Assembly (NCBI GenBank): GCA_949130495.1
Contig: OX422207.1
Span: forward strand, 786,646,384 to 786,710,383
DNA: 64,000 bases
Direction: 5' to 3'
Source of the DNA: Sambucus nigra
Lineage: Eukaryota; Streptophyta; Magnoliopsida; Dipsacales; Adoxaceae
Numbering within the stretch: position 1 is the stretch's first letter; each line of letters starts with the position of its first letter. This document shows, piece after piece, positions 22,597 to 35,796 of the stretch. The notes under the pieces were generated by a model. The model was given only the letters and a program-made list of their open reading frames with translations. It made no database searches and was not told the origin of the DNA. A program made the position numbers and the translations under genes.

Positions 22597-23637
22597 TAGA
22601 CCTCATTTTTTATTAGCTTTAATCACCTTGTTGAAGATCTAGTGTAGTTGAATGTGGATCTTAACATGTGCGATAGTATATATGATTTAATTGGTACACC
22701 TAATTTCTTTATTTTTTTTCTAGGCATGCGAGCTCATCTGATGTTTTGAATCACACCATTTCTAAGAATGAAGATGTTTATGTTAGTACTACTGATAATG
22801 ATAGTGAAGAAGATGATATCCAAACTTCTTAGGGAAATTTTTTTCTACAATAGAAATCATTATTGAAAAGTAATGCAATTCTATCTTGTCATCTAAAAAG
22901 ATTTAAAGAAAAAGGAAAATCTTTCTCCTTCCTGATTGATATTGAAAGTTATAGTTTATTATAAAAGATAAAAACCCTTGAAAGTGAGAAAACTGAAATT
23001 TCCAAAGACCTAGCACTTGTAAAAGATGAAAATTAATTTTTACGTGTGTTGGAAGCTCAAGGACCTACCTTCTTCAACAAGCTTAAAGTTGTTAAAGTAT
23101 CTTTTCTAGAATTTTTATTATTTCTTGATGAATTAAAGGATAAGAGAATTGTTTCAAAAGAAGATGATGGAATTTTTACTAACTTTTAGGAGGAAATAAA
23201 ATATTTTATTTTATCTCTCTAAAAAGCTAAAAATGATATTCTTTTGTGTGAAAAGTCTAAAGTTTATTTGGAGAAGAAAATTATAAAATATTCAAAGCGA
23301 TTTGATCTTGGGAAAAAATATAAAAGTGAATCTAGCAGCATGATCATAAAATCTTGGAGATGTTAATTTGATACCAAGCCTAAGAGGAAATGATAAAAGA
23401 GCGCTAGGTTTTAAAAATTTTGGTGTTTCAACTTCTGGAAAGGAAAAAGTTTTTATGAAATCTTCTTCTCAAACCGTGGCAACAAACATTAAAAAGAACC
23501 CCTAAACTTTCAAGATAAAGGGAAAATATTTCAAATATTTTGAAATGAAGAAATATTTTGTAAACTCCAATTTAATAACAAAAATCACATTATTAATCAT
23601 AAGAGACCTAAAAAGGACTTTTTTTTGTTCCTATTAT
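22597..23637 (+). pseudogene. Start of a second copia internal region (gag remnant)
   Basis: Heavily mutated coiled-coil-rich trace, with VYVSTTDNDSEEDD near 22770, TLESEKTEISKDLALVKDEN near 22975 and RALGFKNFGVSTSGKEKVF near 23400. Copia gag often has such coiled coils and a 'GLGF'-like block before the zinc knuckle. It ends abruptly at the CACTA terminus at 23638. It is probably the same family as the element on its left, but I could not align them. Confidence 0.5.
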
Positions 23638-24240
23638 CACTGCACCAAAAAAGAAAATGGTCACAAAAACTAGGTCACAATCACCACCCATGACCAAGGG
23701 GTCATGGTCCAAACCCGTGACCCATGACTATTCACCGTAACCAAATAAGTGGCCAGGGATACGGGCGACATAATTAAAGGGAAGTTCATGGTTTAAAATC
23801 ACAACCAAAAAGGTTACGGTTAACACCCATGATTCGTTCGTGACCCAGTACGGTGCCATATGTCCCTCATTTTTTGTCACACATCTGGTCATCGTCAATC
23901 CTCATGAACCACAAAGGACCATATACCGTGACCAAGGATATTTTGGTGATAATATTCCCTTTATTTTTCTCACGACGATGGTCATAGTCAATAACCTAAC
24001 ACACCTGTGATAATTATTGATGAACACAGGTCATGACCTAGAACCCTGACCACAAATTCAATTTTAAAATGGTCTCTTTAAAATTCTTAGTCTACAATTG
24101 TGACCAATTCTCGAGTTTCAATTGGTCACCTATTAAGTCACGGTCCATAACTATCACTAGTTAACTCATTAAGGGGTCACACAAAGGGTCACGGGCCTTA
24201 ATCGTTACCGGTTTTAAGGTATAAATCAAATAAGAACCCT
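23638..24240 (+). repeat. CACTA terminal and subterminal repeat region
   Basis: About 600 bp holding many short direct and inverted copies of motifs such as GGTCACGG, CCGTGACC and GGTCATGG. Subterminal arrays of this kind bind the TNPA protein in En/Spm. 24241-24540 is pyrimidine-rich (CT runs near 24300) with no frame, resembling a leader. Confidence 0.65.
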
Positions 24241-24540
24241 ATATTTTATTTTACCCTGGGTAAAACCAAACAAAATCTTTCTATCTGTCGATAACTTATC
24301 TCTCTCTCTCTATCTCCTTGGTGACTTATCTCTTTCCACCCAAAGTTACTCCTTTCATTTTCTCAATATCCACCATGTTTTCTTCAGTATACTTGTGTGT
24401 GTTTGTGCTTTCTATGTGTGTGTGTTTAGTGTTTTTTTTTGTGTGTTAATTATTAAATATACCCTTTAAAACTATATATGAAACTCTTGATGTATAATTT
24501 TATATAAAACCCTTAGAACTTGTTGTTAAATTAATGTTCT

Positions 24541-26855
24541 ATAATTATGTTCTCGAAAATCAATCAAGTAGATAATATAGAAGGATCACGGGATGATCTT
24601 GTGTTAGATTGTTGGGTTAATGGTTATTGGGTTGATGGTTGAAAAACGTCGCTAATGCCGTTTAATACAAGATTAAACTGTATAAGCAACTCCGAGATGT
24701 TTGTTGAAGAAACCCTTTTCTTTTGAAAATAAAAATTATAAACAAGATGTGTTTACAAAGAAACTTATGTACGAGAGTAATTAAGACTGTGTAATCAGTT
24801 TTAAAACTAAGGCAGTTTCAAAAATTCAGCACACTTATAGAATGAGATTAGTAGATGAAGATAATCAACACACAGTTTTTAACGTGGTAAAACCTCTCCC
24901 AACAGAGGAAACATCCACGGTGACTTCTAAGTCACAAAAGTAAAAATACACTAATAACAAATAATAGTTACAAACAATACAACATGCAAGCACACAAATC
25001 AACCTATTCTAAGTTTAGGAATATACCCCACTTGGTGTCCTTCTAACTTCTCATAAATCTGATTTGTTGATGATGTTCTTCCAGTTTGCTAACTTCCTTT
25101 GCTTTAGCTTCCTTATGTCGACTCAATGATCTCTGATCTTATAAACAACACTTCCAGTGTAGTAGTGTGTTAAGTGTTTGTGTAGTGATTCCTACCAACA
25201 TGCATGAACTCACACACACTTAGATTTATAGACAGTCCTAGTAAATTACATATAAAGTCTATATGCTGTGATTTTAGTTTATTTCTTTCTCACAGAACTT
25301 GAAACCTTTTTGACCTTTATTCTATCCCAGATTCCACGGATATCTCGCTTTTAAAATCGGTCAAGATCTTAATCAATCTCTTTTTGAAAACATTTGTGAG
25401 ATTGAAAATCTCCAAGTGTGAATCCAACTAGGTCAGGGTTAAGTTTCGTAAGAATAGAAACCACAAAACATTTTCAAAACTAAATCCGTAAAGATTTTCT
25501 TAAATCAAGTAGTAAATATGCAGATCTAATGAAAATGTAACATGCAGAGTGTAGATCTAAAGTTTCTATGAAAAAGAAACAAGATCTTCACACGAATGTT
25601 TAAGTTGTGAACAAGATCAAAGACAAGGAGGTTACAGCTTCGATATGAACAAACCACTCTCTCTCTCTCAAACACTCAAGATTGTGTTTGGGGATGAATA
25701 TACGAAGGTTTGTTTCAGAGTTGAAGTGTTTAGGGTTAGGGTTTGGCTAACAGTTTCCCTTTCTCTCTCTTCTCTCTTTTCTTTTCTCTCTTCTCTCTTA
25801 CTTCTCTCTTATTTTTTTCTCTCAGAAAGACGAATGCCCAAAAGTCTTCTAAGGCTGAGAAGTGGAGGGTATTTATAGGGCTGAGGGAAGGTTCTGGATG
25901 TTCGAGGGAAATCAAGGGTTGAGATCAAGTCTTGCAAACTTTGACTTGATCCAAAGGTTATAAAATAGCGGTGATTAAAAAGATTGTGATTGGTTCATAT
26001 GGATAGCACCGGGATTAACTAAGAACACATGCAGACCCTCGATTAGGAATGATCCAACGTTCAGCAATCAACCATCCAACCTTCTCACATAACAAACACA
26101 AATAGGTACACCCGGAGGATGACAAGTGTTGACATATGAGAGGCTCACACACGCGCGTCCAAAGTAATTACAGAAGGCACCCTGAAGTCTCTAGCGCTTT
26201 GAGATTCTACCCAACCAAACATTCAAGTGAGAAATGAAGTTTACAAAATAGAATATTAACCCCACAAATTTTATAATCCCATTTTATTAATAAAAACATT
26301 TATTTAAAAAACGTTTAAAAATGTTTAAAAAATATTTAAAAATTCTCAAAAAATTATTAAAGCTCCAATTCAAGGGGAATTAATCACACACTCAATTTTA
26401 AGCAATATGAACACATGTATGCACTTCTAATTGTGTGTAGTGTGATTCAATTTATACCTTCATGGATCATTGAAGAGGATTAGAGAGATAAGATCTGAGG
26501 CTCTTTGGATTCTAAGTTGGACAACCAATTTTGTCACTATTTCCAAACTAGTTGAACACTTATACAGTATAGACTTAAGCAAGTCAAAGGTATAAGGTGC
26601 TTAAATGGTTTGATAAGGATGATGGATAGTTAAAATGATCACTCTATTAATTATTTATAATAAACCTTTAACTTAATGGTGTAGTGTTTATAATATAGTA
26701 ATTTATTATGTCTTCACACCCTTATGTATATTTCCTCTAAAAAAATTAGTCATAGTAACTAATTACTGGAAATAAGAGTACGAGAGGGTACAATTTGGCG
26801 ACACTAAAACATCTTTCATTAGTGCATGCCACATAGAGGGAACTCCGATTTACAA
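24541..26855 (-). repeat. LTR-like region with a minus-strand promoter; ends unresolved
   Basis: TATAAATA is on the minus strand at 25870-25877. Downstream on that strand comes a CT/GA-rich leader (25640-25820) and, near 24880-24925, a 'gttttaccacgttaaa' type stretch common near the ends of plant LTRs. No PBS, PPT or coding region was found. TG...CA ends with a matching duplication could not be fixed, so a solo LTR is only likely. 26220-26360 is very AT-rich. Confidence 0.4.
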
Positions 26856-27964
26856 GTATGTGTTACACCCCGTAATTTTATTGATTTATATATTGGGAAT
26901 TAATTGGGATTAATTAAATTATATTTGGAAAAACTATTTCGGTAAAAAAAATATTAATTAGCAAGATAAGGGATAATAATTATTTATTATATTTAATATT
27001 ACTTATCGAATGAATAATAATAATGATAAGGAAATATTATAATTGTCGTGAGTTAGAAATACGACAGTTACGATAAATTTAGTTGGGATACGCGTGTCAA
27101 TCGTGTCTGGACTTAATATGGGAAATAAAATATAATTAAACTTTTGATATTCCATATGGTCATTTTGAGTGCCCCAGTGTATCCAGAAGGGTCAAGATAG
27201 TAAAAAAAGTCAACCCGATGGTTAGTTTGGGTCCAGGAGCACTTTTAGGCCAAACCGGCACCCCGAAGGGGTAATTCGGCCTTTTAAAATTTTTGAGAAA
27301 ATAAACCCACGAAAAGTAGAAGATTATATCTGGTAACACGTAAAAGAAATTAGGATTATCAGTTACCAAACTAAATGGAGAGTCACAGGAGGAAAAATGA
27401 GGGTTGTTCCTAGGGTTCCAAGGCCAAAAACTACCTTTTTGCACCACCACCATCGGATTGTAGATCGGGAGGAGGAAAACACAAATCCCACCATCACTTT
27501 TGCAAGAATCAAACCTCCAAATTAAGGCAAATGTTTATCTTTCTAACTTTTGATTTGATATACCATCCATGTTAGAATAGTATGATTACCTTATGAACTT
27601 TGACCTTAAAATTGGAGATAGAAATCATATTCTTGGGTAGTAATGATAATATATTTGATCCCTTATAAATGTATGATGAATTTATTGAGAAATATCAAAA
27701 AATTGGGGAAGAAATTTAGAATTACTTTGAGGTTCTTGAACATAAATAATAATCTAGGGTTTTAGAAATTAATTCTGATCAAATCTGATTTGAGGTTGTT
27801 CTGTAAATATTTAATGATTCTTATACGTTAAAAATCGTTGATACATGTTACTATGATGTTAGAGACCTTTGGTTGGGTGTTTGGGATAGTGTAATGTTGG
27901 CTTGGAGGTTTAACAATGATGAATTCCCGCAACAGTTTAGTGAAGAAGATGATACCTACTACAA

Positions 27965-28038
27965 CGAATTGATTCGACTCCTTGGCCGAATTGATTTGGA
28001 AAGAGAATCGATTCGGGCCAAGGCCGAATCGATTCGGT
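27965..28038. repeat. Palindrome cluster in the T1 LTR
   Basis: Four copies of a GAATYGATTYG-type motif lie in about 75 bp: two with core ATTGAT and two with core ATCGAT, including CCGAATCGATTCGG. The cluster starts about 1.1 kb from the LTR 5' end. The Ds-like element inserted directly to its right. Confidence 0.75.
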
Positions 28039-28048
28039 TTCCCAGATT

Positions 28049-28273
28049 TAGGGATGGAAATGGGTCGGTTCGGGGTCGGTTTTTAACTCCCCATCCCCGT
28101 CCCCGTTAGAAAAACATTCCCCGTCCCAGCCCGTTCCCCGTTATAATGGGTTCGGGGATCCCCGTCCCCATTTAAAATGGGTTTGATTTTTGTTTTGTTT
28201 TTTGTGTAAGCACCTAAGTGATCAATTTATCTGTTAAATCTAATAAAAAAACTAAAATCAACTACAAAAACAA

Positions 28274-28356
<83 letters not shown>

Positions 28357-29184
28357 CTAAACATACATATCTATACATATTACAGATGGCAAAGTCCCTA
28401 CCTGAGATTACATACATATATGTACATATTACATATCTCTATATATAAACAATGCTATCCCTATCTGTTTATATATGTCCCTACCTGAGATTAAATCTAT
28501 CTGGAAAATTAATATATGTTTAATGCTGTTTTTTGTTTAATGCTATAATAAAGTCCCTAGCAAAGTGATCCTTTTTTTGTTTAATGTTTTTTTAGGTGAA
28601 CTGAGATTAAATCTATATGACATCAATCGATTTGTTAAAGGGTTGCCTTAAAAGATGAGTGTTGAGTTGCCTTAAAAGATTTGTTAAAGGGTTGAAAAGA
28701 TGAAAACATGAAAACAGATGAGAGAGAGATAGAGATTACTGACGTGATGGAGGCTGATGGAGGCAGGCAACGGCTTGATGGAGGCAGGGTGGGGTAGGCG
28801 ACGGTGTGATGGATGTATCGAGACGATTCCACCAAATAATAGTGGTTAAGGGGCATGATGGATGTTTGGGGTAGGCGCCGAGTTAAGGGGGCATGAGGAA
28901 GGGAGGGTTAAAGGGGCGTGAGAGGGAGGGTTTCAGATTTGAGTTTTGAGATAGTGAGAGGGAGAGGCGCCATGAGTGTATTGTGTAAAGAGAGTTAGGG
29001 TTTCTTTTTTAAAAGTTTTATATACTAATACTAACATAAAAATATATATATTTTATTATGTATTAATAAATCGGGTATCCCCGTGGAGACCCGAGGGTAT
29101 ACCCAAAACCGACCCAAAATTTTTGGGGATTTTTTTCCGGGTAACCATGGGGACCCGAAATTTTGGGAAAAATTTCCATCCCTA
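28049..29184. mobile_element. Non-autonomous Ac/Ds-like hAT element, TSD CCCAGATT
   Basis: Ends TAGGGATGGAAA and TTTCCATCCCTA form a terminal inverted repeat close to that of Ac/Ds. Perfect 8-bp duplications CCCAGATT flank it at 28041-28048 and 29185-29192, the hAT size. It is 1136 bp with no transposase. It contains a (TA)n(GA)n microsatellite at 28277-28355 and G-rich segments near 28750-28960. Confidence 0.9.
28277..28355. repeat. Compound (TA)n(GA)n microsatellite
   Basis: About 24 TA units followed by about 15 GA units inside the Ds-like element. The same compound structure recurs at 55051-55150. Confidence 0.95.
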
Positions 29185-30936
29185 CCCAGATTCACACAAT
29201 TTTCCCCTTTTTGCTTAGAACTCATGGAAAATAATTGGGTTAACAATTGAATTAATGTGAAATCCTAATGAGAGATATTTTAGTTACCAGTAGGCTAATA
29301 TTGGTTTGAGGTTAGTCGCATGAGGAGAGTTTAGGACTAAAATTGATTAAGCTTAGCGGGTAATAAGATTATTCGGATAATGATTTCTTATCATGGAAAA
29401 TTAAGGGAATGTAAGACCAAGACTAGTAGTTTTTCAGTAGGATACGTACTGAATTTACTTAAGGGATAATTAGAAATTATTTGGGAATTAGAAAACACTC
29501 AGGAGTATACGATGAGAAGTATTACGCTACGTAGAATATTCGAGAGTTACTATACTGCCTATGGGTCATATGATATCGATTACGTGTATACCTATAATGA
29601 TGTTATATATATATGGGTGGTGTGTATACCTATTGTTTGATTTGTATATTTATTCATACCTAGGCTACTTGCTATCATGGGAGGTTTCACGTCTTGGACA
29701 ATCCCAATTGGGAGATATTGGCTTATACCTCAGGACATAGATAGGGATTGAGCACCACTTGTGTGAATAAGGGTGTGACTGGTCATTTGGATACGTTAGG
29801 TATGAGCATATCCCAAAGGCTTAGAACTATGTTTTCCTCCAATATTATGTGATTTAAGTTATGGCTCGAGGGAGATTATTCGAACCAGTATCCTTATATA
29901 GTACGTGATGTACTAGGACTTAATAGTAGAGTAAGCCCGCACTGCAGGTCTCCACCTAGGGGTGTTGTATACGTATATATGATAAAAATGATAAATGTGT
30001 ATGTACGCGCGATTGATCCTACTACGAGTGTATTAGTTGATAATATAGATAGTGATATCTAAATTAACCAATGTGTATGAGAATTAAATCCTTTACTAGT
30101 AATTCTTAATGTATATAAAGAATTAAAAAAAGGTAGAATTGTATTGTATAGGCAATACGGGTGGTCACTAGAAATGATTAGATGCGAAGAGATGTACCAG
30201 ACTAGTTAGGCGGGTAGCCTAACCAGGTGGGTTAGATCAGTACGTTAGGCGTGCACATTAGTTGAGGGGTGAGGATCTCAAGTGAGGGCACGGGGTACTA
30301 ACATGTATTTAATATCTTATCTTGATGCATTTTAAACACTTCCTAAGATTTTTCAAACTGCTTTACTTGGGATCTGACCCGTTTCAAATCCTTTTGTAAA
30401 AAGCATTTTAGGTGTCCAGCCACAGGGACACCAAGCATAGGAGTTCCTACACTTGACGAGCTGCAGATGCTGTGGAAGTTGCAGGACCTTGCTATTAGAT
30501 GCATCCACATTTATTCACTTCTTAGTTATCCTTACTTATCTCAGTCGGGCATGTCGCCCATTCATTGTTGGATACTATTTGCAGAGACCTTGTATTTCCA
30601 ATTATTTTCGTTTATTTCCAGTATTGATTTAGACCTTACTTTATGGATGACTGTATCTGGATTTTCTCTGGAGTGTAATTCTAGACTCAGTTACTTATTT
30701 ATGTCGTTATCTCATTATTCATTGTTATGTGCATGGAAATGGTGAATGATATATTTATTCTGATTTTATTCACTGCATATTAATAATTAAGATTAAGAAT
30801 TTGATACCGAGCCATTGGGGTATTAGTAATTAAATTGAATTCCGACAGTGATGCTAAGAATGACACTATTAAGGATTCCTATTTAATTTAATAATGGACT
30901 GATCACCAAGGATTATAATAAGTGAGGTGTCACAGA

Positions 30937-30948
30937 TGGTATCAGAGT
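30937..30948 (+). other. T1 primer binding site
   Basis: TGGTATCAGAGT two bases after the LTR end. It is complementary to the 3' end of initiator-methionine tRNA except at its last base. Confidence 0.8.
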
Positions 30949-31189
30949 ATCAGGTTCTAGTGTCCTTAGGATTTGTGAGACTTACTACGATTTTCAATAT
31001 TGCATTCTTTGATTTAAATCCCTATTATTAGGACCGTTGTATTCTTTATTATGCATTTATGTCTTCAGTTATTTTAAGACATATTGAATTGTGGACTGAT
31101 GGGAAGTTATTCATATTGAATTATGGACTAATGGGAAATTCTTTGATTAAATTGCTTCCCTTAACATAGAAGTGGTATTCCTTGACGTT

Positions 31190-32230
31190 CACCACGAGCC
31201 GCCCTAGAGGCACAGTCCGAGCCATAGCCAACTCAGGCCCCAGGATATATGAATGCTGCCTAGGTTGCCACCATTGTAGCACATGCGGTTAATGTAGCCC
31301 TAACTACTTTCTCCCAGCAGGCACCATAGGTGCCACCCCAGCCTCAAGTGGTTGCTCCAGCTCCTGCCCACTCATTTCCTTCTACTTGGGAGAGAGTTCG
31401 AGATGCCTTTCGGAAGGAACATCCTCCATAGTTTCAGGGGAGCCCTAACATAGTTGCAGCATGCCAATGGAAGATGGATATCCATAGGCATTTAAGGATG
31501 TATGAGTGCAGGGAGGCACAAAAGAAGATAATGGCTACCTTTAAGCTAGTAGGGGCAGTATTACAGTGGAGGGAGTCCATCACCAATGTGTAGGAGAGAG
31601 ACCCCTTGACTATCCAGGAGTTTTGGGAGAGATTCGATCGTAAATACTTCCCATTCTGAGATGAGGCAAAAAAAATTCGATGTCTCTCAGGAGGGGAGAA
31701 CCGTAGCAGAGTATGAGGAGGAGTTTACCATATTTACAAATTTTATTCCCAATGAGGTGCTGACAGAAGATAAGAGGATTCAGTTATTTGTGGATGGTCT
31801 TACCTGGAGGGTTCGACAAAATTTATTGGGTAATCCAGCCCTGAAGACTTATACGAAGGTGTTGATTGTAGTGCTACTACACTGTTAGGAATACCACTTC
31901 TATGTTAAAGGAAGTAAATGCTTAGGATAATCTACCTAGTAGGGCAGGACTTGGGGTAGTAGTGCTACTGGGGAACAGTCAAGTCAAAGCAACCGATATA
32001 GAGTGAGTAGGGTTCCGACCAGGGGGATGTTGCTAAGAGGTTTCGTTCAGGGGATTATAGACATGGATAAAGTGGATTCAAGTAGGGCTAGTTGGGCCAA
32101 CTGCATTTTCATCAGGGCCAACATGATAGGGTAGAGGTGGTAATGAACAGTAGGGTCGAGGACAGTAGGGCCAGAGAGGAGGTAAGCCATAGGGTTGTTA
32201 GAGATGGCAGATAGTACAATCATCGGTGTA
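31190..32230 (+). pseudogene. T1 gag
   Basis: Gag trace starting near 31190, where the ATG itself is mutated. It includes AHAVNVALTTFSQQ, the STWERVRDAFRKEHPP and FQGSPNIVAACQWKMDIHR blocks, and WERFDRKYFP near 31625. The open frame at 31661-31888 continues with SQEGRTVAEYEEEFTIF. The zinc-knuckle part, 31890-32230, is G-rich and unreadable in one frame. Stops and shifts are throughout. Confidence 0.75.
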
Positions 32231-33105
32231 GACTCACCACTGGGTAGTGGGACACTGATTTGCTTTATATGATGGGGGGTGAGTATAGATATTAGGAGAC
32301 TAGCTTTACCTGCTGATATGATTGTATTTGATATGTCAGAGTCGAAACCATCATAGGAATGGATTGGCTAGCTGAGTATAGGGCCATGATTGACTTCTAT
32401 AGCTGGAGCATAGTGTTTGAGATTCCTGACCCAGATATGTTCTTGGTGGAGATGCGTCATCCTGAAGGAGGATCGTCCACTCAGATGTATTACATAGAGA
32501 AGGAAAGCTCTAAGGGGGTGGTGATTTCACTCGATTCTCTTCCAGTCGTAAGTGAGTTTGTCGATGTGTTTAGGGAGATACTGGGATTGCCCCCTAGCAG
32601 ATAGATTGAGTTCGTCATTGATTTAGCACCAGGAACTTGACCAATAGCTCGTGCACTGTATCATATGGCTCCTATGGAGATGAGGGAGCTAGGGGATTAG
32701 ATGGAGCAGCTATTGGGGCATGACTTTATACGTCGTAGTACTTCGCCTTCGGGTGCCTCAGTATTTTTTATAATGAAGAGAGATGGGTCTTTACGCTTGT
32801 TCGTGGATTACCAAGAGTTGAATAAAGTCATGATACGGAATAATTATTCGTCGCCCCGAATCGATGACTTATTCGACCAGTTGAGAGGAGCCGCCCACTT
32901 CTCTCAGATAGATTTGAGATTCGCGTATCACACGTTGTATATCTAGGAGAAGGATATGTCTAAGACTGCCTTCTTGACGAGATATGTATCCTACGAGTTT
33001 AGGGTTATGCCATTTGGGCTAACCAATGTACCATCAATATTTATGGACATGATGAATAGGGTGTTCAGAGAGTTCTTGGATCAATTTGTTATAGTCTTCA
33101 TTGAT
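32231..33105 (+). pseudogene. T1 protease remnant and reverse transcriptase (5' part)
   Basis: The protease active site is not recognisable, but IIGMDWLAEYRAMIDF near 32350 is the typical post-protease block. RT blocks are [39 protein letters not shown], the [12 protein letters not shown] block and MPFGLTN. The trace ends QFVIVFID at 33105 exactly where T2 inserted, and continues as DILIYSRM at 41945. In-frame stops occur near 32603, 32638, 32698 and 32944. Confidence 0.85.
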
Positions 33106-35782
33106 TGTAATAACCCTTAATTTTGAGTAATTAAATTTATACTAATTTACCATGTGAGGTAATTATATAAAATAATGGAAGTTGGTGTAAATATTATTTA
33201 AGTGATTTAAAAGATAATATTTACTAAATTTTATATATTTACAGTTAAGAGAATGTAAATAGCAACATGTTACGTTTTATAGTGTCGTTGTGCTTTAAAC
33301 GACAGTTATGGTTTAAAATGAAGTTGGAACATTAAATGACTTATATTCTTCTGGATGCCAATTTAGAGGGCGCGTTTAGTCCTGAAATAGTCGAGATAGT
33401 CAAAATAAGTGCCATATTGTATTTTTGGGTTCCAGGCACTTTTGACCGGTTATGACTTAATTATGTAGTTACGAGTCATTTTAATGGTGTATTAACATTT
33501 AAAGATGGAAACCAATGCTAAGTTCACGTTTAAGTCTTACAACCCCTCTTATTTCTCAAGTGTATGCTTCCTAAACACAGAGAGAAAGAAAATTATGGAG
33601 ATAAAGAAGAGAAAGAAGAGAAAGAAGGAGAATTGAAGAAATTGGGTTTAATCTTGCATCTACCGGAATTCGAGAATACAATTTTGAGGAAAGTTTCTAA
33701 CTTTCTAGTGCATGATTTAATGTGAATAAATTGTACTGGTGGTTGTGAAATTGAAAGAATGGAACTAATTGTGGGTTTCGAGAAATTTGGGGTTTAAACC
33801 TTTGAAAATGGTATTAGATTTGTTTTAAGTTGGTTTTAGTAGGTGTTTCTTATTTAGATATGACTTGGTGTTAATATGAGTGGATATGGTTGAGATTTGA
33901 AGAAAGAAATTTGAGTTTTAGGTAAATTTAGGGTTCATAACCCGTAGCCCCAAACTAGGCATTTCTGCCAGGCCGAATCGATTTGCCCTCATAACGGAAT
34001 CGATTCGCCTATAAGGGAGGCTATAGGTCTGGTAGGTCAAATCGATTAGGGTTAATGGCCGAATCGATTCGACATGAGGCAGGGAGTTGGGTTTTCTCAA
34101 CCGAATCGATTTGGGAATCGATTTGGCCCCTGGTGCGAATCGATTTGGAATCTTGTTGTTTTAAGAGTTTTTTACTAGGTTAGTTTTTAGCCATTTTCTT
34201 CCAGACTTAAGGCCTAGGAACCTTCTATTATGAAGTAAAATAGTGTACTAGAGTCTTATATTAGATATGTGACTACTCTAGATTAGAAAGGGGATAATTG
34301 GACTTATCGCGGGGTTTACTCAACAGACGTTAGGGTAGGTTCTCCTTTAGTAAACTAGTTTGAGACTAGGGAGAAGTATGATTACAAAAATGTGGAAATT
34401 TATATACTTAAGTGAGGTATATTATACTTGGTGGCTCATAGTAACGTCATTAATTCTCGGAGGCTAATTTGGGAATTTATTAAACGTTGAGGTTTATAAT
34501 TATGACATTAAGCTCTTATGGCTCCGGATTAAGTGAAATGCATATTTTAAATTGACATATCTTGCAAATGATAATTTTCATATACATATCTCTCTAAATG
34601 CTATCATAAGGGAAGTTACGCGCATGAGGTGAAGTCCCTAGGCTAGTGAATTCAGGGTGAATATAGTCCTCGATCATAGGATCGGTTCTTATATATTGTG
34701 TGATTATTTTTCGAAGTGAGGTAATTTTGGGTATGGTTATGACTCACTTTCGAAGGTATATGGCCGCTTCCCGATGTCACGCGATGTAGGATGCCTTGGT
34801 TCTCTTGGTGATAGGCCCTGGAAGATGATACCTGTTTAGGGGCGCATCCAGTGGGGTGACTCCCGGAAGGATGGTCTTAGAATCGTTATATGATGTCAAC
34901 TATAACTATTCTCATTAAAGTGGAAAGCTTATTGATGGTAAAGCATTGTGCGAAATAAATTACTTTGAATATGTTTCCTAAAGAGAAAAAAGGAATTGTG
35001 ATGTTAAGTTGTGTAAAACTGAAATGAAATCTCATTAAGTGAAACTTAGATATATTCTCATACATAAATGAATATTAATCAATGTCATCGATATTTCGCT
35101 AGGTTGTGCTTTTAGATTGAGAGGTGAGAATTCTTATCATTATTTTTGGAGAACGAGACAAGCTTATTTATGATGTTTAAATGCTCATAGTTGTTATACA
35201 CTTTATTCACATGGTGATCATATCAAACGGGTCTCTGACCCGCTTATATCTCTTTGTTTTGCATGAATTCTATATTCACCCAGGTACTTCTCCGCAAGGA
35301 CGTTCGTATTGAATTTTCCGTATCCCAGTGCCCGGGAGATATAACACTTTACGGATGTTATGGGATACTTGATATAGACGCCTCAATCTTTCTGTATTCT
35401 GGTTCTGATTAGTTTACACATTTGGGCGTGTTGTCCAAGTTTTGTACTTGTATAATATATTATGATTATTATACTTTCATAGTCAGTGTAACCTGCTTGT
35501 AAAGGTCTGTTAACCGACAATTTATTTGATTATTTTGATGTAGATGGTTGCTAATTTATTATTTGTCTTTATTTATATCCACTTTATTTTAAATTGGAAT
35601 TGTCTAATTATTTTTCTTTAGTTACAAATATAAATTTTGACAATCCATTTTCTAAAATAATTGGTGGTTATATCGTATACTTATTTGTACGACAATGACG
35701 CAAAGAATGGACCATCTATGATTCCTGTAATTATTGGAGTATCGGGCTGGACACCTCTTATTTTAATAAGCGGGGTGTCACA
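33106..35782 (+). repeat. T2 5' LTR
   Basis: TGTAATAACCC to GGGGTGTCACA. It includes a purine-rich leader-like stretch near 33580-33640. The splice donor candidate at 33689 has lost its C (GAG/GAAAGT), while the 3' LTR keeps GAG/GCAAGT. A palindrome cluster is at 33977-34144. Confidence 0.9.
33977..34144. repeat. Palindrome cluster in the T2 5' LTR
   Basis: Seven ATCGAT cores (first bases at 33977, 33999, 34041, 34063, 34105, 34117, 34139) are flanked mostly by CGA and TCG or TTG, for example CGAATCGATTCG. The copy in the 3' LTR lies at about 40101-40308, with some cores decayed to ATCAAT or ATTGAT and others repaired or gained. Confidence 0.85.
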
Positions 35783-35784
35783 TA

Positions 35785-35796
35785 TGGTATCAGAGC
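35785..35796 (+). other. T2 primer binding site
   Basis: TGGTATCAGAGC, a perfect match to the plant initiator-methionine tRNA type, two bases after the LTR end. Confidence 0.9.

Larger units (their letters stand above)
26861..30934 (+). repeat. T1 5' LTR (about 2.9 kb without the Ds-like insert)
   Basis: It runs from TGTTACACCCCG to GAGGTGTCACA, followed by a PBS. It carries a GC-type splice donor candidate (AAG/GCAAAT at 27527) and a cluster of AATCGATT-type palindromes at 27965-28038. The last 154 bp match 54441-54594. No gene of its own was seen in it. Confidence 0.8.

Noticed and set aside
24597..25522. Possible LTR with GATCT on both sides (TGTGTTAG...TATGCA)
   Set aside because: It would leave the minus-strand TATA box at 25870 outside the LTR; GATCT is frequent in this stretch, so the match may be chance.
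25645..25878. 77-codon plus-strand frame, Ser/Leu-rich
   Set aside because: Lies in a CT-rich leader of a minus-strand LTR-like region; low complexity only.
27160..27453. 97-codon minus-strand frame
   Set aside because: Inside the T1 5' LTR with no homologue recognised and no conservation visible in the other Tekay-like LTRs.
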